From contig NZ_JAGZ01000002.1 in the NCBI RefSeq assembly GCF_000526915.1, positions 580,533 to 644,532 of the forward strand: a DNA stretch of 64,000 bases, read 5' to 3'. Made by a program: the position numbers and the translations under genes. Positions 55,483-64,000 of this stretch are shown piece by piece. The notes beneath the pieces were generated by a model that did not search any database, had not been told where the DNA came from, and saw only the letters and a program-made list of their open reading frames with translations. This DNA comes from Mycobacterium genavense ATCC 51234. GTDB taxonomy: Bacteria; Actinomycetota; Actinomycetes; Mycobacteriales; Mycobacteriaceae. Every line of letters starts with the position of its first letter. Positions within the stretch are counted from its first letter, which is position 1.

Positions 55483-58400
55483 GTGGATTTCGGTTTGCTG
55501 CCGCCGGAAATTAATTCCGGGCTGATATACGCTGGCCCCGGACCGGGCCCGATGCTGGCCAACGCGGCGAATTGGGATGCGCTCGCCGTCGAATTGGAAT
55601 CCGCCGCCAGCAACTACTCCGCCCAAATCGCGGGTCTCACCGGACAGGCGTGGCTGGGCCCTTCCTCGCTGAACATGGCCACCGCCGCCGGAGGCTACGT
55701 GGAATGGCTGCAGGCCAGCGCCACCCAAGCCGAAGAGACCGCCGCGCAGGCCTCCGCCGCGGCCGCCGCCTACGAGGCGGCCTACACCATGACCGTGCCC
55801 CCCGAACTGATCCGCCAATCGCGCCGAGTTCATGGTGCTGACCGCGACCAACTTCTTCGGTCAAAACACCGCGGCGATCGCGGCCACCGAAGCCGAATAC
55901 ATGGAGATGTCGATCCAAGACGCCACCGCCATGTACGCCTACGCCACCGACTCCGAGGCCGCGGCCACCCTGACCACCTTCGACGAACCCCCACCCACCA
56001 CCAACGACACCGGTGCACTCGCCCAAGCCGACGCCGTCGCCCAAGCCACCGCCGAGACCACCAGCACCCAAGCCGACGCGCTAACCCAGGTCGGCGCCAA
56101 CCTCCTCGACGGTGACATCACCGTCGGCCCCTTCCAGACCCTGCCCATCGGCCCCGGCGAAACCCTCACCATCGGCCCCGGCCAAACCCTCAGCGTCGAC
56201 CTCGGCGGCTCCGTCGTCGTCGACAACGGCGGCAGCCTGATCGTCGACGGCGGCACCGTCACCGTCAACGGCAGCCTAACCATCAACAGCGGTGGCACCG
56301 TCACCGTCACCGGTGGCACCGTTTATGCCTTCAACAGCGGTCTCATCACCATCAACAGCGGCGGCGTTCTCACCATCAGCCCCAGCGGTGGGGTCTATCT
56401 CGCCAACGGCGGCGGCCTCGTCATCAACGGCGGCACCGTCTCGGTGAACGGCGGCAGCCTCACCGCCAATGGCGGCATCATTGACGTCTTAAGCGGCGGC
56501 GATCTCACCATCAACTCCTCCGCCACCGCTTGGGTCTTCGACGGTGGCAGCGTCAACGTCGTGACGGCGGCACCCTCACCGTCAATTCCTCCGCCACCGC
56601 CAACGTCCTGAATGGCGGCATCGTCACCGTCGACGGTGGCACCCTCACTGTCGACGGCAGCATGAACGTCGGCAGCGCGACCCTGACCGTCGACAGCGGC
56701 ACCGTCACCATCGAGGGCACCCTCGACGTCAGTAGCGGCTCGCTCGACATCGACAGCGGCACCGTCAGCGTCAGCGGCATCGTCGACGTGACCAACGGCG
56801 TCTCCGTCACCATCGACACCGCCGGCCGCCTCGACGTCAGCGGCACCCTGACCGTCGCTGACTTCAACACCACCCTCACCGTCAACGGCGACCTCCACAT
56901 CGCCGACGGCGGCACCGTCTTCGTCAACCCCAGCTCCGAAATCGCCATCCACGGCACCGTCATGATCGAACACGGCGGCGTCCTCAACATCGAAACCAAC
57001 GGCGGGGTGCAAGTCTTCGACGGCGGCATCCTCACCGTCGACGGCCAGCTCGAAGTCTTGGACGACGGCATCCTGTACATCAAGGGCGGATCCGTCACCG
57101 TTCACCCGGGCGACGCTCTCGATGTCCGCGGCGGTCTCAGCATCCTTGACGGCACGCTCACCGTCGACGGCGACATGACCATCTACAGCCACGGCGCACG
57201 GTCGACATCATCCACAGCGGCACCACGCTGATCATCGACGCCGACCTCCACGTGGACGGCCAGATCAATATCGCCAACGGCGGCGGCCTCACCGTCCACA
57301 GCGGCGGCACCGTCGACCTCGAAGCCGCCGGCGACCTCGATCCCGGCGGCAACATCAACATCCAGGCTGGGTCCCTCACCGTCGACCCCGGCGGCGTCCT
57401 CAACGCCTACAACGGGATCGATGTCGGCGATGGCGGCACCGTCACCGTCCACGGCACCATGACCGTCTACAGCAACGGCGGCACGGTCGACATCGTCGAC
57501 AGCGGCAGCACGCTGATTGTCGACGGCAACCTCGACGTCTACGGCCAGATCAATGTCGGCACCGACGGCAGCGCCACCGTCACCGGCGGCGACCTCGACA
57601 TCCTCGACGGCGGCTTCCTGACCATCGACGCGGACGGCAGCCTCACCATCGACAACACCGGTCAGGTCGACGTCGCCGGCGGCACCTTCGCCGTCAACAC
57701 CGGGGGCACCCTCGACGTCAACACCAACGGCTTGCTCACCGTTGACACCGGCGGCGTCCTCAACCTCGACGGCGGCATGTCGATCGACGCCGGCACAGTC
57801 TGGGTCGACGGCGGCACCGTCTCCGTCAACGGCGGCACCGTCTCCGTCAACGGCGGCACGGTCGACGTCAATGCCGGCGGCACCCTGACCGTCGACACCG
57901 GCGGCACCCTCACCGTCGACAATGGCGTCGCCAACGGCGCGGTGAACGTCAACAACGGTGGCTTGCTCACCGTCAGCGACGGCACCGTCACCGTCGATAC
58001 CGGCGACAACAGCCTCACCGTCAACGCCGGCGGCACCCTGAGCATCGGCACCGACGGCTCGGTCGACGTCGACGGCACCCTGTCCGTCCAAACCGGCGGC
58101 ATTCTGAGCATCGAGGGCACCGGCAGCAACCTCACCGTCGGTGCCGACGGTCAACTCGTTGACGGCGGCTCCCTGATCGTCAACCCCGACGGCACCCTCG
58201 ATGTCAGCGGCGGTAGCCTCACCATCGACAACGGCGGCACCGTGACCATCGACCTCGGCGGTAACCTCAGCGTCACCGGCACCCTCGACGTCAATGCCGG
58301 CACCCTCAGCGTCCACAGCGGCGCCACTCTGACCATCAACAGCGGCGCCCTCACCGTCGACAACGGATCCGTCGTCCAACTCGGCGGCACCCTCAACGTC

Positions 58401-59312
58401 AGTAACGGGGGCGTCCTGACGATCGACTCCGGGTCGGTGACCGTCGGCAGCCACGGCTCGATCAGCCTGGTGGACGGCGGCACCCTGACCGTGCACTCCG
58501 GCGGCTCGATCACCCTGGACAGCGGCGGCATTATCGGACTCGACGCCAGCAGTCTCACCGTCGACGGCGGCACCCTGACCGTGCACCCCAATGCCGTCAT
58601 CGCGGCCGGGCACGCCAGCGCGCTGACCCTGCACGGCGGCACCATCACGATCGAGTCCGGCGGCGGTCTGACCGTCAACAGCACCTCCACCCTCACCCTC
58701 GACAGCGGCACCCTGGCCATCCACGGCAGTATCGGCCTGGACGCCAGCACCCTGACCGTGCACGGCGGCACCCTCACGGTGCACACCGGCGCCGCGATCG
58801 CCGTCGACCCCGCCAGCACCCTCGCGGTCGACGGCGGCACCCTGACCAACAGCGGCACCCTCACCGCGTCCAGCCTCGACGTCAACTTCGGAGGCACCGT
58901 CGACGTCACGGGTGGCGGTACGCTCACCGTCACCCCCGGCGGCACGGCGACCATCGACACTGGCGGCACCCTGACCGTCGATACCGGCGGCACCCTCGTC
59001 GTCGAAGCCGAGGCATCGGTCCTGATCGAGGACCCCGGCTCGTTGATCATCGGCCCCGGCGACACCGTCATCGTCTACCCGGGCGGCGCCGCCAACGCCA
59101 ACGGCATCTTCGGCCCCGCCATCGTGACCCTGAGCTCCTCGGTCGGCGGCACACCGGCTCTAGGGACGACACCCGCACTGTCGGCAACGGCCGGCCTGGT
59201 GGGCTCGCCGGGCCTGGCCGGAAACGCCGGAATCCAACCGCAATTCAACTTTGACGCCCTCAACAACGCCCTGTACTCCCCCGCGGACGCACTGCTGTCC
59301 AGCGTCGACTGA
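55483..59312 (+). pseudogene. Giant PPE-family protein with ~1,000-residue beta-solenoid-like repeat domain; three single-base frameshifts
   Basis: The gene opens with GTG and [20 protein letters not shown], the PPE signature, and GQAWLGPSS carries the WxG turn. The PPE domain ends near [20 protein letters not shown]. After ~220 residues a long domain begins (residues ~205-1220) made of units such as [18 protein letters not shown] and SGGSLTI. It lacks cysteine, is rich in Gly, Thr, Val, Asp and Asn, and looks like a right-handed beta-helix of autotransporter type. The tail is a short non-repetitive segment ending ALYSPADALLSSVD. The frame is lost by one base near 55816, 56560 and 57195; repaired length is about 1,276 residues. 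PPE proteins are exported by type VII (ESX) systems. No PE gene is adjacent. Confidence 0.85.
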
Positions 59313-59334
59313 CCGCGCGGGACAGCGCCGAGGA

Positions 59335-60333
59335 TCACAGGGCCGAACGGATCTCCCGGGGCAGCGCGAACACCAGCGTTTCCTGTGCCGTCGTCACCGG
59401 TTGCACCACGTCGAAACCGCATTCGGCCAGCCGCTCCAGCACCCCGCGCACCAGCACCTCGGGAACCGACGCGCCGGAGGTGACGCCGACGGTCGTGACG
59501 CCGTCCAACCACGTCGGATCGATGTCGTCGGCCCAGTCGACCAGGTACGCCGCCGCGGCGCCGCCGCCCTTCGCCACCTCGACCAGCCGCATCGAGTTCG
59601 ACGAGTTGCGCGACCCGACGACGATCACCAGCTCGCACTCCGGTGCCATGGCCTTGACCGCGACCTGCCGGTTCTGGGTCGCGTAGCAAATGTCGTCGCT
59701 GGGCGGATCCTGCAGCTTCGGGAAGCGCTGCCGCAGCCGCTCGACGATCTCCATCGTCTCGTCGACCGACAGCGTGGTCTGCGAAAGCCACACCACCTTG
59801 TCCTCGTCGCGGACGGTCACGCTGTCCACCGAAGCGACGCCGTCGACCAGCTGTACGTGGTCGGGTGCCTCCCCGGCGGTGCCGATGACCTCCTCGTGCC
59901 CCTCGTGGCCGATCAACAGGATGTCGTAGTCGTTGCGGGCGAAGCGCCGGGCCTCGTTGTGCACCTTGGTGACCAACGGGCAGGTGGCGTCGATGGTGTG
60001 CAGGTTGCGTTCGGCGGCCGCGGCGTGCACCGTCGGGGCGACGCCGTGCGCGGAGAACACCACGATGGCGCCCTCGGGGACCTGATCGGTCTCCTCGACG
60101 AACACCGCGCCGGCCTTTTCCAGGGTGTCGACGACGTGCCGGTTGTGCACGATTTCGTGGCGCACGTACACCGGGGCGCCGTGCTTTTGCAGCGCGCGCT
60201 CGACCGTTTCGACCGCCCGATCCACCCCCGCGCAGTAGCCACGAGGCTCGGCCAGCAGCACCCGCTTACGGGCCGGACCGCTGGCTACCGAGCTGGATGC
60301 GCCGGGAATCCCCATGTCGATGGTCGGCGGCAT
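59335..60333 (-). CDS. ispH: 4-hydroxy-3-methylbut-2-enyl diphosphate reductase (IspH/LytB2)
   Basis: 332 residues. The three Fe-S cysteine regions are present: [23 protein letters not shown] and [11 protein letters not shown]. Conserved histidines appear in [12 protein letters not shown] and [11 protein letters not shown]. It is the last step of the non-mevalonate isoprenoid pathway and is essential. The start is the ATG giving [15 protein letters not shown], as in M. tuberculosis LytB2. The gene is intact. Confidence 0.96.
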   Translation of the reverse strand: MPPTIDMGIPGASSSVASGPARKRVLLAEPRGYCAGVDRAVETVERALQKHGAPVYVRHEIVHNRHVVDTLEKAGAVFVEETDQVPEGAIVVFSAHGVAPTVHAAAAERNLHTIDATCPLVTKVHNEARRFARNDYDILLIGHEGHEEVIGTAGEAPDHVQLVDGVASVDSVTVRDEDKVVWLSQTTLSVDETMEIVERLRQRFPKLQDPPSDDICYATQNRQVAVKAMAPECELVIVVGSRNSSNSMRLVEVAKGGGAAAAYLVDWADDIDPTWLDGVTTVGVTSGASVPEVLVRGVLERLAECGFDVVQPVTTAQETLVFALPREIRSAL

Positions 60334-60422
60334 GGGCTCCAGGGTACGTTCCGCCGACACGGACTCGCCAGCTCGCGGCGACGGGCTTGGAGTTAGCCGT
60401 TGCTTAGGGCAATCTTGGACGC

Positions 60423-61001
60423 ATGGCTTCTGCACCGTACGGAGTTCGGCTATTGGTCGGCGCGGCGACAGTCGCCGTCGAAGAGACCATCAGATTGCCG
60501 AAGACCATCCTGATGTACCCAATGACATTGGCCAGTGAGGTCACTCACATCGTGATGCGGTTCCAGCAGAATCTCGCGGAGCTGGTGATCAAGGGCGACG
60601 CCACGCTGGAATCCATTTTTCCGCCCAAAGACGAAAAGCCGGAATGGGCAACATTCGACGAGGACACCGAAATCGCGATCGACGGCACCGACACCGAATT
60701 GCCGGACGGCGCCGCGGGCGATCGCCGGGCCGAGGGCCGCTTCGCGTTGTACTCCGTGGCCGATGCCGCGATGGATGCGGGCGCCCCGGCCAAGCCGACG
60801 ACGAAGAATTCGGTTCCGGAGCCGCCGGTGGTGGCCGAACTCGATTTCCCGACACTGACATTGGACCAGCTGCGAGCCAGGGTGCAGTCGCTCGGCGTCG
60901 ACGAACTCGAAGCCCTGCTGGCCTACGAGCAGGCGACCAAGGCCCGGGCGCCGTTTCAGACGTTGCTGGCCAACAGGATCACCCGCGCGTCCGCGAAGTG
61001 A
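60423..61001 (+). CDS. Lipid-droplet-associated protein family (Rv1109c)
   Basis: 192 residues. [20 protein letters not shown] begins an N-terminal amphipathic/hydrophobic region (residues ~5-55), which suits droplet binding. An acidic linker ([20 protein letters not shown]) follows, with a C-terminal helical segment [20 protein letters not shown]. The family is annotated as lipid-droplet-associated in mycobacteria. Its stop overlaps the xseA GTG (GTGA), so it is coupled to the exonuclease genes. The gene is intact. Confidence 0.82.
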   Translation: MASAPYGVRLLVGAATVAVEETIRLPKTILMYPMTLASEVTHIVMRFQQNLAELVIKGDATLESIFPPKDEKPEWATFDEDTEIAIDGTDTELPDGAAGDRRAEGRFALYSVADAAMDAGAPAKPTTKNSVPEPPVVAELDFPTLTLDQLRARVQSLGVDELEALLAYEQATKARAPFQTLLANRITRASAK

Positions 61002-62248
61002 CCCGAGCGGCGAATTCGGAGGCGAACTCGGCTGAGAACCCGTTCCCGGTTCGCGCCGTCGCGATCCGAGTGGCGGGATGGATCGACAAACTCGGAACCG
61101 TATGGGTTGAAGGGCAATTGGCCCAGATCAACATGCGGGCCGACTCCAAGACGGTGTTCATGGTGCTGCGCGACCCGGCCGCCGACATGTCGCTGACGGT
61201 GACCTGTCCGCGCGACCTGGTGCTCAACGCACCGGTGAAATTGGCCGAGGGCACGCAAGTGGTGGTCTGCGGCAAGCCGTCGTTCTACACCGGGCGCGGC
61301 ACATTCTCGTTACGGCTGTCCGAGATTCGCGCTGTCGGGGTGGGCGAACTACTGGCCCGCATCGAGCGGCTGCGCCGGCTGCTGGACGCCGAGGGCCTCT
61401 TCGACCCGAGACTCAAGCGGCCAATTCCCTTCCTGCCGAACATGATTGGGCTGATCACCGGCCGCGCCAGCGCAGCCGAACGCGATGTGACGACGGTGGC
61501 CGGTGCCCGCTGGCCCGCGGTGCGGTTCGCCGTGCGCAACACCGCCGTGCAGGGACCCAACGCGGTCGCCCAAATCGTCGAGGCGCTAGGCGAACTCGAC
61601 CGCGACCAGGCCGTCGACGTGATCGTGCTGGCCCGCGGCGGCGGCAGCGTCGAGGACCTGTTGCCGTTTTCCGACGAAACGCTGTGCCGCGCGATCGCGG
61701 CCTGCCGCACACCGGTGATCAGCGCCGTCGGCCACGAACCCGACAACCCGCTATGCGATCTGGTCGCCGATCTGCGCGCGGCCACCCCCACCGACGCGGC
61801 CAAGCGGGTGGTTCCCGACACCGCCGCCGAGCAGCGCGGAATCGCCGACCTGCGCCGGCGCAGCGCGCAGGCCCTGCGCAACTGGGTATCGCGCGAACAG
61901 CGGGCACTGACCCAGCTGCGCAGCCGCCCGGTGCTGGCCGAGCCGCTGACCGCGCTGACGGCGCGTGGCGAGGAAATCCACCGCGCCCGCTCGGCGGTGC
62001 GCCGGGACATCACCCGGCTGGTGGCCGCGGAATCCGAACGTGTCGCTCATTTGTCCGCACGGCTGGCTACGCTGGGCCCCGCGGCAACGTTGGCCCGCGG
62101 CTACGCGGTGGTGCAAACGGTTCCCGCCGCCGGAGCGCCTCACGTCCTGCGCTCGGTGGACGAGGCGCCGGCCGGCACCCGGCTGCGGGTGCGGGTTTCC
62201 GACGGCGCCGTAGCGGCGGTGAGTGAAGGGCTGACCGATGGTCACTGA
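60998..62248 (+). CDS. xseA: Exodeoxyribonuclease VII large subunit
   Basis: 416 residues: an N-terminal OB fold ([39 protein letters not shown]), then the nuclease domain with [29 protein letters not shown] and [20 protein letters not shown]. The C-terminal coiled region ends [10 protein letters not shown]. It degrades single-stranded DNA with XseB. GTG start; its end overlaps xseB by 11 bases. The gene is intact. Confidence 0.95.
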   Translation: MTRAANSEANSAENPFPVRAVAIRVAGWIDKLGTVWVEGQLAQINMRADSKTVFMVLRDPAADMSLTVTCPRDLVLNAPVKLAEGTQVVVCGKPSFYTGRGTFSLRLSEIRAVGVGELLARIERLRRLLDAEGLFDPRLKRPIPFLPNMIGLITGRASAAERDVTTVAGARWPAVRFAVRNTAVQGPNAVAQIVEALGELDRDQAVDVIVLARGGGSVEDLLPFSDETLCRAIAACRTPVISAVGHEPDNPLCDLVADLRAATPTDAAKRVVPDTAAEQRGIADLRRRSAQALRNWVSREQRALTQLRSRPVLAEPLTALTARGEEIHRARSAVRRDITRLVAAESERVAHLSARLATLGPAATLARGYAVVQTVPAAGAPHVLRSVDEAPAGTRLRVRVSDGAVAAVSEGLTDGH

Positions 62249-62486
62249 AAACAACGACAGCGGAGGCGAATCGGCTACGCCCATTAGTCAACTTGGCTAT
62301 GAATCCTGCCGGGACGAACTGATCGAGGTCGTGCGCCTGTTGGAGCAGGGCGGACTGGATCTCGACGCATCGCTGAAGCTGTGGGAAAGGGGCGAGCAGC
62401 TGGCAAAACGCTGCGAAGAGCACTTAGCTGGCGCCCGCAAGCGAGTGGAGGATGCGCTGGCCGCCGGGCAGAGCGACGAGGCGTGA
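62238..62486 (+). CDS. xseB: Exodeoxyribonuclease VII small subunit
   Basis: An 82-residue helical subunit: [20 protein letters not shown] and [20 protein letters not shown] are the conserved core. Several copies bind one XseA. It overlaps xseA and is presumably coupled to it. The gene is intact. Confidence 0.93.
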   Translation: MVTENNDSGGESATPISQLGYESCRDELIEVVRLLEQGGLDLDASLKLWERGEQLAKRCEEHLAGARKRVEDALAAGQSDEA

Positions 62487-62529
62487 ATCGAACCTTCTAT
62501 GCAAAACGAATTCGGCCATTGCTACAAAC

Positions 62530-62543
62530 TGGAACGTGTTTCA
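62530..62543. promoter_or_regulatory. KstR-type operator upstream of the 3-beta-HSD gene
   Basis: TGGAACGTGTTTCA fits the KstR consensus TnnAACnnGTTnnA at every fixed position. It lies 41 bases before the ATG at 62585. KstR represses cholesterol-catabolism genes in mycobacteria and is relieved by steroid-derived CoA esters, which suits a cholesterol-oxidising enzyme. Confidence 0.72.
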
Positions 62544-62593
62544 GTTATCCTGTCCGGCATGGGTGATCAGTTATCCTGTCCGGCATGGGTGAT
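62542..62593 (+). repeat. 26-bp tandem duplication covering the 3-beta-HSD start codon
   Basis: Positions 62542-62567 are repeated exactly at 62568-62593. Each copy contains CATGGGTGAT, so two ATG codons 26 bases apart are present in different frames. Only the second (62585) opens the gene. The first copy also touches the KstR-like site. Confidence 0.92.
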
Positions 62594-63664
62594 GCAGCAC
62601 TGACGACCGAACTCGGCCGTGTCCTGGTCACCGGAGGTTCCGGATTCGTCGGCGCCAACCTGGTGACCACCTTGCTGGACCGCGGATACTCGGTGCGTTC
62701 CTTCGACCGCGCGCCATCGCCGCTGGCCCCGCACTCGCAGCTGGAGGTGCTCCAGGGCGACATCACCGACAAGGCCGTCTGCGCCCAAGCGGTGGACGGC
62801 ATCGACACGGTTTTCCACACCGCGGCGATCATCGAGCTGATGGGCGGGGCATCGGTCACCGACGAATACCGTCAGCGCAGCTTCGCGATCAACGTCGGCG
62901 GGACCGAGAACCTGGTGGAAACCGGCCGTGCGGCGGGCGTGCAGCGATTCGTCTACACGTCATCCAACAGCGTGGTGATGGGCGGCCAGAACATCGCCGG
63001 CGGCGACGAAACCCTGCCCTACACCACCCGATTCAACGACCTCTACACCGAGACCAAGGTCGTCGCCGAGCGATTCGTGTTGTCCCAGAACGGTATTGAC
63101 GGCATGCTGACGTGCGCGATCCGCCCCAGCGGCATCTGGGGCCGCGGCGACCAGACGATGTTCCGCAAACTGTTCGAGAGCGTGATCGCCGGCCACGTCA
63201 AGGTGCTGATCGGACACAAGTCGGCCCGGCTGGATAACTCCTACGTACACAACCTGATTCACGGTTTCATCCTGGCCGCCCAGCATTTGGTGCCCGGCGG
63301 CACCGCGCCCGGTCAGGCGTACTTCATCAACGACGACGAGCCGATCAATATGTTCGAGTTCGCCCGCCCGGTGGTGGAGGCGTGCGGCGTAAACTGGCCG
63401 CGAATTCGGGTGAACGGCCCCGTCGTGCGGGCGGCGATGACCGGCTGGCAGCGCATGCACTTCCGGTTCGGGATTCCCGCGCCGCTGCTGGAGCCCCTGG
63501 CCGTCGAGCGGTTGTATCTGGACAACTTCTTCTCGGTCGCCAAGGCGTCGCGCGACCTCGGCTACCAGCCGCTGTTCACCACCGAGAAAGCGTTGACCGA
63601 GTGCCTGCCCTACTACGTGGACATGTTCGCCCAAATGAAGCGGCAGGCCGAGGCGGCCCGCTAA
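62585..63664 (+). CDS. 3-beta-hydroxysteroid dehydrogenase / cholesterol dehydrogenase
   Basis: 359 residues of the extended SDR/3-beta-HSD family. VLVTGGSGFVGANLVTTLLD has the cofactor motif, YTETK (Tyr154, Lys158) the catalytic pair, and IRPSGIWGRGDQTMF is typical. It oxidises cholesterol to cholest-4-en-3-one and matches Rv1106c. The first ATG (62559) is out of frame because of the 26-bp duplication, so I use 62585. A KstR-type operator precedes it. The gene is intact. Confidence 0.92.
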   Translation: MGDAALTTELGRVLVTGGSGFVGANLVTTLLDRGYSVRSFDRAPSPLAPHSQLEVLQGDITDKAVCAQAVDGIDTVFHTAAIIELMGGASVTDEYRQRSFAINVGGTENLVETGRAAGVQRFVYTSSNSVVMGGQNIAGGDETLPYTTRFNDLYTETKVVAERFVLSQNGIDGMLTCAIRPSGIWGRGDQTMFRKLFESVIAGHVKVLIGHKSARLDNSYVHNLIHGFILAAQHLVPGGTAPGQAYFINDDEPINMFEFARPVVEACGVNWPRIRVNGPVVRAAMTGWQRMHFRFGIPAPLLEPLAVERLYLDNFFSVAKASRDLGYQPLFTTEKALTECLPYYVDMFAQMKRQAEAAR

Positions 63665-63824
63665 GCGCAGCGCTCCGGAACCGACGAGTCACCGGTGATC
63701 CGGTCCGATGGCCGTCGGGCGCGTTTGTGGATGAATTCGTGGCTGTGGATAAGGCGCGTCTGGGCGCTCGGGGGTTAGGGGTTTGGGGCCGTGGTTTGTC
63801 GTGGCCGGTTGTGAGGATGGGGTT

Positions 63825-64000
63825 ATGTCTTCGATCGCTTCGTCTTCGGCGGTGGTGGTGAGCCCGAAGGAGCGGTTGGAGGTGTTGTTTGGTGAGTTGG
63901 CGGAGTTGGCTGGTCAGCGCAATGCCATTGATGCCCGCATGGTGGCGATCACCGCCGAGATTGACCGTGATGGGTTGTGCGGGATGACCGGTGCGCGGTC
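63825..64000 (+). CDS. 13E12 repeat-family protein (DUF222/HNH type), N-terminal part
   Basis: The visible 58 residues begin MSSIASSSAVVVSPKERLEV and continue FGELAELAGQRNAIDARMVA, then EIDRDGLCGMTGAR, the opening of REP13E12/DUF222 proteins. These carry a C-terminal HNH nuclease and occur in multiple copies in mycobacteria, often as mobile or repeated units. Its codon use has more T at third positions (TTG, TTT, GGT) than neighbouring genes. It is cut by the window end. Confidence 0.78.
   Translation, partial: MSSIASSSAVVVSPKERLEVLFGELAELAGQRNAIDARMVAITAEIDRDGLCGMTGAR

Noticed and set aside
57183..58784. Open minus-strand frames of several hundred codons opposite the PPE repeat region
   Set aside because: They mirror the repetitive plus strand, consist of monotonous Val/Asp/Gly units, and have no start context or family. 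The plus-strand PPE frame explains the DNA.
56100..59100. PE_PGRS or PPE-MPTR classification of the repeat domain
   Set aside because: PGRS needs GGAGGx-type repeats and MPTR needs NxGxGNxG. Neither pattern is present; the units are GGTLTV-like.
55483..59312. Classical autotransporter
   Set aside because: There is no signal peptide and no C-terminal outer-membrane barrel; the N-terminus is a PPE domain, so only the passenger-like repeats resemble autotransporters.
3400..59312. All frame losses are sequencing error
   Set aside because: Stops by substitution, exact 10-26 bp duplications and the clean core blocks do not fit a uniform homopolymer error. Individual one-base losses remain open to that explanation.

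Overview
The window reads as chromosomal DNA of a slow-growing Mycobacterium. It is GC-rich, with frequent GTG starts and ATGA or GTGA stop/start overlaps. It carries a PPE protein, a DosR-type dormancy cluster, MmpL and WS/DGAT genes, and a 13E12-family element at the right edge. From about 14 kb to the right end, the gene order follows, from memory, the M. tuberculosis block from mmpL13/Rv1144/mcr down to Rv1106c. No rRNA, tRNA or CRISPR was seen, and I do not name a species.

Layout. 0-13.6 kb is an accessory region: a ferredoxin operon with its HTH regulator and a perfect operator palindrome, a WS/DGAT-SRPBCC gene, relatives of the DosR-regulon genes Rv2627c, Rv2629 and Rv2633c with three DosR-like boxes, a protocatechuate operon (pcaH-pcaG-pcaB), an EthR-like regulator, a Rieske membrane protein and an eroded mmpL13. 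14-27 kb is acyl-CoA and lipid metabolism: an SDR, mcr, two enoyl-CoA hydratases, a thiolase, a broken aldehyde dehydrogenase, and a type III PKS/methyltransferase/flavoprotein cluster. 27-37 kb holds a cobalamin riboswitch with metE, a DUF3556 membrane protein, and the methylcitrate-cycle operon prpD-prpB-prpC with divergent prpR. 37-42 kb is partly decayed (amine oxidase, GGDEF protein, WS/DGAT). 42-55 kb holds ephC, bpoB, gnd2, zwf1, a class III cyclase, small enzymes, an AT-rich NlpC/P60 gene and ychF. 55.5-59.3 kb is one very large PPE gene. 59.3-63.7 kb is the conserved set ispH, lipid-droplet protein, xseA, xseB and 3-beta-HSD.

The most unusual object is the PPE gene (55483-59312). A normal PPE domain is followed by about 1,000 residues of short Gly-Gly-Thr-Leu-Thr-Val-type repeats that look like a beta-solenoid, as in autotransporter adhesins, rather than MPTR or PGRS repeats. 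The gene has three single-base frame losses.

About 25 frame-breaking lesions occur in the window, and they are not evenly spread. Metabolic core genes (27-37 kb, 42-55 kb, 59-63.7 kb) are clean, while accessory genes carry one to four each. The lesions include five in-frame stops, four short tandem duplications (10, 16, 17 and 26 bp), a four-copy 24-bp repeat, and one junction joining two truncated genes head to head. I read this as early gene decay in accessory functions, with some sequencing error possible.
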